In this document: piece after piece, positions 59,279 through 64,000 of the stretch
Layout of the letters: each line of letters opens with the position of its first letter
Position numbering within the stretch: position 1 is the first letter of the stretch
From: Hirsutella rhossiliensis
Taxonomy: Eukaryota; Ascomycota; Sordariomycetes; Hypocreales; Ophiocordycipitaceae
Assembly (NCBI RefSeq): GCF_020360975.1
Contig: NW_025408670.1
Location: 6,014,001 to 6,078,000, forward strand
Direction: 5' to 3'
Length of the DNA: 64,000 nucleotides
Notes under the pieces: model-generated
Database searches by the model: none
What the model saw: the letters and a program-made list of their open reading frames with translations, nothing else
Told to the model about the DNA's origin: nothing
Made by a program: the position numbers and the translations under genes

Positions 59279-59418
59279 TACTATCAAGATAGAAAAGAAA
59301 GAAAGAAAGAAAGAGAATCTACTACATAAGAGCATAACGGCATTTTATAGCTTCGAGCCAATGGAAGGTTCTAGAAGCTAGGCGGCGCAGCCGCCGTTAA
59401 AGCGGCTTGCCCGTTACA
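59279..59418 (-). repeat. 5' LTR of the first gypsy element (truncated, 140 bp)
   Basis: Matches 54948-55087 almost base for base (GGC for AAC near the outer end is the clear difference). It lacks the inner 50 bases present at 54898-54947. The outer end is intact and abuts the GGTTC duplication. Confidence 0.9.
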
Positions 59419-59423
59419 GGTTC
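59419..59423. repeat. Target site duplication of the first gypsy element, right copy
   Basis: GGTTC, identical to 54893-54897. Confidence 0.93.
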
Positions 59424-59917
59424 CTCGACAAGCTGATGACGATTTGCCTCGGGCGTGCGGGACTGTCCACTTGGCCATCACCAACAGCAGTAGAAGCGTT
59501 AACCCTGACATCGGTTGAGCCTATCATCCAACCAGTAACAAGAAACCAAGCTGCGAGAATCTCTGCGGATGTTATGACGCCAGTGTTCCCGACGTAGAGA
59601 CGCTCGTTTGGTGCTGCTTCATCTGCGATAGGCGAAGTGTCCTTCATCGTTCCACGGGGTCCCAGCGGGCGTCCTTCAACCGGAGAAAATGGAGAGTTTT
59701 CGCAGGCTACCGAAGCCTGCCGCCCAATTGAATCTTGCATCGTTCGATGATGCGGGATGCAAAGATAGGTTTTGGATACAACTCTGGGGCAAGAACCTAG
59801 AAGTTTTGCTAGATTCAAGTCCCCAATTGTCTTGGCAGATGGATCCACAGCTTTTTTTTTGCCGTCTTGATTAGAATTATCGAGCACAAACCGGATTTGC
59901 GGGACTGAGGCATATGC
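59419..59917 (-). pseudogene. NRPS 5' fragment: first part of the split condensation domain
   Basis: An open frame on the NRPS strand, ending at the insertion. It reads GVITSAEILAAWFLVTGWM, then GSTDVRVNAS and RQIVISLSRN, which aligns with the second half of a C domain (compare RAAWAIVLGQMTNSRDVVFG in C2). If the gypsy element and one GGTTC copy are removed, the frame passes into the main NRPS frame without a shift and the C-domain pattern continues. The HHxxxDG catalytic half is absent from this frame. Either the NRPS naturally began with a partial C domain, as several fungal synthetases do, or an upstream exon is not recognised. No clear ATG: a GTG lies at 59887, an in-frame stop just upstream of 59917. 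Confidence 0.8.
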
Positions 59918-61428
59918 TCACGTTGCGAATACTCGTCACCACACAAATCAACTCCGACACCATTGTATTGCGCCATTTACAACGACGTGCCGTCAAAAAA
60001 GTTGGGACAATGTCTCGCGTGACTCTCGTTTCAAGTTGGTTAGCAAGCAATTTGGGGATTTCTTTTTGCTTAGAATGCGCTCGGCGGCGAATGCTGGCAC
60101 AGTCTTGCTGCAAGATGGACTTTTGGGGGTTGAAGACGCAGTGCCGTGCTCCCAAACGGCCATACCTGTGCTTAATATGCAGCTCGGCGGGCCACTTGTT
60201 TGGTTTACGTACAGACCGAAAGCCAAGTTGGCGCTTTCATCACTGCGGCTTTCCCCGCAATGACCAACCAAGAGGAAGGGCTGGCGATCAGCTTTGATCG
60301 GCGAACCCTTTTTGCCACGTCAGTCTGCAGTCGGCAAATGCTTTGCAGAAAAAACACCAACACGCTTACACGTTCCTAGGGTGACACTATGCTGTCACTC
60401 ATGCCAGCGTCATCGATGAACGCTGCAGAAGGAAGGATTGGCCACCACCATCGACTGGAACAGTGCCTTGTACCGGGCCACATGATTCTTACATACAGCG
60501 TGACAGGGTTGTAGTGTATGGTGGGTGACCTTGTGCATCTGCAGGAAGAAGCCGCAATGCAGCTGCGGCCGAGGCCTCCAATGTGTGTGGTCGCACGCAT
60601 GCGGGAAACGGGATGCAGTGCCGATCGACAGAGCTGTGGCTAGGCCAGGCCGTAGGCTTGGGCGACGGCAGACGGCGAACGCCGAGGCCCAGTTTGGAGA
60701 CAATCGTTCCAAGGACAGCACATGTCGCGTTTAATCCTTTCCATTGTGCTTTGGAGCGGTGCATTTGGACCAAAGCGGCTGCTGTCAATCTAGGTAGATG
60801 GCCTTGACAGCGAGAGAGGGTGATTTTACACGGGCACCAGACGATTGGCCATCTGTCGTCCTTGCTGGGAGCCAGGGCAGACAGCGGCAGTATGAAGGCG
60901 TCAAGAGCAACAATGTGGCTCGGTGTGGAAACAAGACGCCTCCCGTCAACGTTCACTCTAATACTACCTACGACAGCCTTCAGTCCAACCTGGTAGCATG
61001 CTGAATGCTGCAAGCTTGTCCCGCCAGAGCGATCGAGGCTGGAAACGAGTGCCAGGATATACACCAAGTATTATAGACGGCTAGCAGGGAAACCCCGGGG
61101 CCATATTGCACATAACTGATACCTAGTATTTCGTACCCAGTATGGAAAAAAGGAGTAATAGCATAGTACTAGTTGTTGCTGTAAGGGAGATTACGACGGC
61201 TACAACTAAGACATCTGTTATTTACCAAAAAGGCCAGGTTTACTTTTGTGGGCATGGCTTCGGACGATCTACCAACTAAGATATCTGTTATTTACCAAAA
61301 GGCCAGGTTTACTTTTGTGGGCATGGCTTCAAACTCGTTCATCCCTTTTGCCACTCCAATCTCAGATCATTCTTTCCACACAACTGCCTCCTCTCTGGCT
61401 CATTCCTCTGCTCCAACCCGCCGAGAAA
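59918..61428. promoter_or_regulatory. Divergent region between NRPS 5' fragment and MFS gene
   Basis: No confident gene. A plus-strand frame at 60036-60263 and minus-strand frames here have no recognised domain. A 59-base tandem duplication lies at 61202-61330 just before the MFS start. The head-to-head arrangement would allow a shared promoter, an inference from layout. Confidence 0.5.
61202..61330 (+). repeat. Tandem duplication before the MFS gene
   Basis: Two copies (61202-61261 and 61272-61330) of a unit starting CAACTAAGA(C/T)ATCTGTTA and ending GTGGGCATGGCTTC. They differ by one C/T and one A in the A-run. Upstream ATGs within the repeat (61255 and 61324) open frames that could affect translation of the MFS start at 61429. 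Confidence 0.9.
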
Positions 61429-62362
61429 ATGGCATATGGCTTTAAACCATGCACGCCCAATTGGAGGGCCAGTCCGTCTTTTATCATAGCGACGGTAGCC
61501 GTTGGTCTCTTTACCGACCTGTTACTCTACGGCATCGTGATCCCGGTGCTGCCTTTCATGCTCCACGACCGCCTAGCTATTCCTGCTTCTCAGCTCCAGC
61601 CGTACACATCCAGGCTGCTCGCGGCATATGCAGGAGCCTCCACTATTTTTGCCCTCCCCGCCGGATGGGCCGCCGACAAGATCGGATCTCGCCAGCCTCC
61701 GTTTCTTGCTGGTGTGGTACTTCTCTTTGGTGCGACTACCTTGCTGGCATTCGGCCGCACAATCACCTTGTTTTACGTCGCGAGATTGCTTCAGGGCATG
61801 GCGGCTGCGATCGTGTGGACGACGGGTTGTGCCATGATCCAAGACACAGTTGGCCCACGACAACTAGGAGAAACCATTGGAACGGTAGGCAGCTCTCAAA
61901 ACGCACATCGTCCGCTATAGTGGCTAATGAGCCAAGATATTCTGCTTCATATCCGCCGGTGACCTCATTGCGCCTCTGCTCGGCGGCGTCCTATACGACA
62001 TGGGCGGCCTCGTTACCTTGTATGGTGTATCGTCTGCGCTATTGGCAGTTGACCTCGGCATGCGAATGCTCGTTGTTGACGCCAGAAAGGCCAAAACTTA
62101 CAGCCAGTCTCAGTTCAACCAACGAGACAATGCGGATGACTCTTCAACGACAGCCGCGTCTGCTCCAGATGGAGCTCGCGAGAGCGATGCTCTACTGCCT
62201 CGAAAAGAAAGCGAAGCCTACAAAATCACCAGACAACCTGACGGTATTACGAAAATCTCTCCTATTCTTTACGTATTTCGTGACCCCCAGTTTCTCATGG
62301 GGCTTTTTCTGTCCTTTATGCAATCATTCATACTAAGTATTTTTGACTCAACTGTTGCTCTC
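61429..62362 (+). pseudogene. MFS transporter (DHA1-type), truncated by a second gypsy element
   Basis: Start MAYGFKPCTPNWRASPSF. Exon 1 61429-61884 and exon 2 from 61937 join in phase 0 (GTAGGC...GCCAAG). Transmembrane segments are clear: TVAVGLFTDLLLYGIVIPVL; LLAAYAGASTIFALPAGW followed by the loop AADKIGSRQP (MFS motif A position); FLAGVVLLFGATTLLAF; LLQGMAAAIVWTTGCAMIQD; and FISAGDLIAPLLGGVLYD (motif C-like region). A long hydrophilic central loop follows, then SPILYVFRDPQFLMGLFLSF. Coding stops making sense at 62363, where an LTR begins, so roughly the second half of the transporter is missing. It lies head to head with the NRPS and may have exported its product. Only the part past the LTR, outside the window, could tell whether the 3' half remains. 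Confidence 0.88.
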
Positions 62363-62596
62363 TGTGAAAGGCTGGCCCGGAGTTTATTCAACAAGCAGGT
62401 GCCTAGATGTTGTCTATCTAGAGCTAAGGAGGAAAAGAAGCTGAACTCGAGGCGTAGCCTCGAGTGCGAGCTTATATTACCCTTCTCGGAATGTTCTCGC
62501 AGCTTCTGGGTCCGCGGGCGGGCCGGTGTTGCCACCGGAGCACGACCCACCGGACCCGGTACAACCGGGTCCACCAGCCGGGCACAGCCCGTGACA
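62363..62596 (-). repeat. 3' LTR of the second gypsy element
   Basis: 234 bp. On the minus strand it starts TGTCACGGGC and ends GCCTTTCACA. Contains a self-complementary GC-rich stretch (CCACCGGACCCGG / CCGGGTCCACC) near 62549-62575 and CGAGGC(G/T) repeats near 62449-62463. Confidence 0.85.
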
Positions 62597-64000
62597 TTAC
62601 CCCCTTGTCCCCTCCGACCAGGTCGGCGTCTGCGGGTTCTTGCGTTCCTGCCAGCGTCTCGTACCTCTCCTAGGGCCATCATTGGTCTTGATTGGCCCGT
62701 ACTTGTCCTCGAATGCCTTCATCGCAATTGTTCCTTGCAACCACTCAACTGGCTCCCAAGTCGGCTCTGCGTAGCCCGTCCATCGCACTAGTGCTTGCCT
62801 GAATTCCCCTCGTCCCCGCTTCTTCCATCTCGCGCAGAGAATCTCGTCGACATCCCACAGATTCGTGCCGGACTCATCTTGTACCGGTGGTGGCTGTGCG
62901 TCATCTACCTTTGGCCAGGAGCCGGATCTTGATGCGCCCGCCGCAAAGGTCAACATGAAATCGCGGGTAAATTGAGCCACGAACATCGAGCTCAACAACG
63001 TGCGAACTAATTACCTTCGTGACTGTGTACTTGTGATGCAGCCAGTCGAGCTTCTTGCACGGTCGTGGCGATCTGTAGTTTGCCATCGAGAGCCACACCT
63101 TGTCACCAACTTCAAATCGCTCCGCAGGCTGTCGCTTTGCGTTGGCAGCCTCTTCTTGTTGTTGCTGTGAGGAGGCCATCACTGCTTGCATGTACTCATT
63201 GACCTCCTGCAGGCGACTGAGTAGGCTATCAGCTCTGCTTTCCTCTCTATGCCTCGGTGGCTCTTCCGATTCCTCGACGCTGATGGGATCGACGTGGTAA
63301 CCATGCTCAGCGAAAAAGGGGCTGATCTTGGTCGCTGCGGATTCACGATTGTTGAGTGCCAGCTGCGCGGCAGGGCAGTTCTCCCAGTCGTCCTGCACGT
63401 ACGACACGTAGGCTCTCAGGTAGGCCTCGATCTCCTGGTTCATTCTCTCTGGCCCTCCGTCCGTCTGAGGATGATAGGCCGTGCTCAATTTCTGCGTGAC
63501 ACCTGCAAGACGGCAGAACCTCTTCCAGAACCTACTTAGCCAGTTGCTCCCGCGGTCGCTGACGATGGACCGTGGCATTCCGTGAAATCGGTAATGACAC
63601 TGGAGAAAACGGTTTGCACACGGCTCAGCTTCCATGTTGTCCATCACCTCGAGGGTCACAGCCTTTGTCAGTCTGTCCACAATCACCCACAGGTACCTTG
63701 CCTTGCTCGGTCCAGTAGGCGGCAGATCTGTGATGAAGTCCATGGACAAATGGCTTCGGGGTCGATCTGGAATCGGCAGAGGCTTGAGAAATCCCCTTTT
63801 CGACTGGCGCCAGATGTGTGCTCTGCCGCAGGTGTCGCAATTGGCTACGTACCGGCGAACCAGCTGGGACTGCCCAGGCCAGTAGAATCGCCGAGCCACA
63901 ATAGCCAGCGTACCTTCCTGCCGGGATGACCGGTCGCAACAGAGTCATGCGACTGCTGCACAATGCGGGTTCTCAACTGGTCTTTCTCAGCTTCCTCCTG
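62597..64000 (-). pseudogene. Pol C-terminus of the second gypsy element (integrase and chromodomain)
   Basis: From the window edge leftward: the integrase zinc-binding His part (VQQSHDSVATGHPG), a one-base shift near 63920, then ARRFYWPG and CDTCGRAH. The catalytic core follows (SMDFITDLPPTG, VSDRGSNW, PERMNQEIEAYL), giving the D,D,E residues. Next are GDKVWLSMANYRSPRPCKKL and DWLHHKYTVTKV. A shift near 62935 separates FHVDL from the tail SGSWPKVDDAQPP with the chromodomain (LWDVDEILCARW, ALVRWTGYAEPTWEPVEWL). Two frameshifts make this copy inactive unless they are sequence errors. Chromodomains steer integration of this clade toward marked chromatin. Confidence 0.88.

Larger units (their letters stand above)
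54898..59418 (-). mobile_element. Ty3/gypsy chromovirus inserted in the NRPS condensation domain
   Basis: A 4521-bp insertion flanked by GGTTC. The element is transcribed leftward. It keeps the C-terminal part of reverse transcriptase, RNase H, integrase and a chromodomain; gag, protease and the RT N-terminus are gone. A purine-rich tract (GGGAGGGAGGTAA on the minus strand) abuts the 3' LTR as expected for a polypurine tract. An hAT element (57166-58643) sits inside. Several one-base frameshifts show it is dead, yet it is not RIP-saturated. Confidence 0.93.
62363..64000 (-). mobile_element. Second Ty3/gypsy chromovirus, cut by the right window edge
   Basis: Begins with a complete 3' LTR (62363-62596), a polypurine tract (AAGGGGGTAA on the minus strand) and then Pol C-terminal parts. 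Its other LTR lies outside the window, so the target duplication cannot be checked. It is a different element from the first: the LTR sequence and length differ although both end in TGTGAAAGGC on the plus strand. Confidence 0.9.

Noticed and set aside
60036..60263. Possible acyltransferase-like frame on the plus strand (LLGVEDAVPCSQTAIPVLNM)
   Set aside because: Only a vague resemblance; no catalytic HxxxD and no flanking coding sequence.
62363..62791. MFS frame continuing into ALCERLARSLFNKQ
   Set aside because: This part is LTR and antisense chromodomain sequence read in a chance open frame.

Overview
The window comes from a filamentous ascomycete. Signs are short introns of about 46-60 bp with GTRNGT donors, pyrimidine-rich leaders, an SREA-type GATA factor, a NACHT-ankyrin protein, a two-module NRPS and a retroelement relic carrying RIP-type mutations. 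Recurrent AGGTACCT and TACAGTAC motifs between genes suggest Sordariomycetes, probably Hypocreales. The species cannot be named from this sequence.

Left part (about 1-33.6 kb) is a core-like compartment. From left to right it holds: an F-box/WD40 protein with C-terminal ubiquitin-interacting motifs (minus, cut by the window edge); a complete Mutator-like (MULE/Hop-like) DNA transposon with 106-bp terminal inverted repeats and a 9-bp target duplication; a Cys-rich zinc-ribbon protein; a Clr2-like silencing factor; the SMC5/6 subunit Nse1; a conserved protein with a C-terminal membrane segment; the COMPASS subunit Bre2; an SREA/Urbs1-type iron-responsive GATA repressor; and a large homeodomain plus C2H2 factor with five tandem C-terminal repeats. 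Clr2, Nse1 and Bre2 are chromatin or genome-stability genes lying within about 8 kb, though nothing shows that they are co-regulated.

Right part (about 33.6-64 kb) is an accessory compartment. It holds a two-exon gene with a PD-(D/E)XK-like signature and an internal duplication; a 1565-residue NACHT NLR with ankyrin repeats that are nearly identical at DNA level; a TpA-rich RIP-degraded LTR element with a Gag-like relic; an NRPS (partial C-A-T-C-A-MT-T-C); and a divergent MFS transporter that may have been its exporter.

Both genes of the NRPS/MFS pair are broken by Ty3/gypsy chromoviruses. A 4.5-kb element with a perfect 5-bp target duplication (GGTTC) splits the first condensation domain. 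It carries a 1.48-kb hAT element in its RNase H region, with 17-bp TIRs and the 8-bp duplication CTTCCACG. A second gypsy element, running off the right edge, truncates the transporter. This layered insertion history in a small biosynthetic locus beside an NLR is the most notable feature. The gypsy, hAT and MULE copies carry frameshifts but lack the TpA-rich RIP look of the older relic, which implies at least two ages of element activity.
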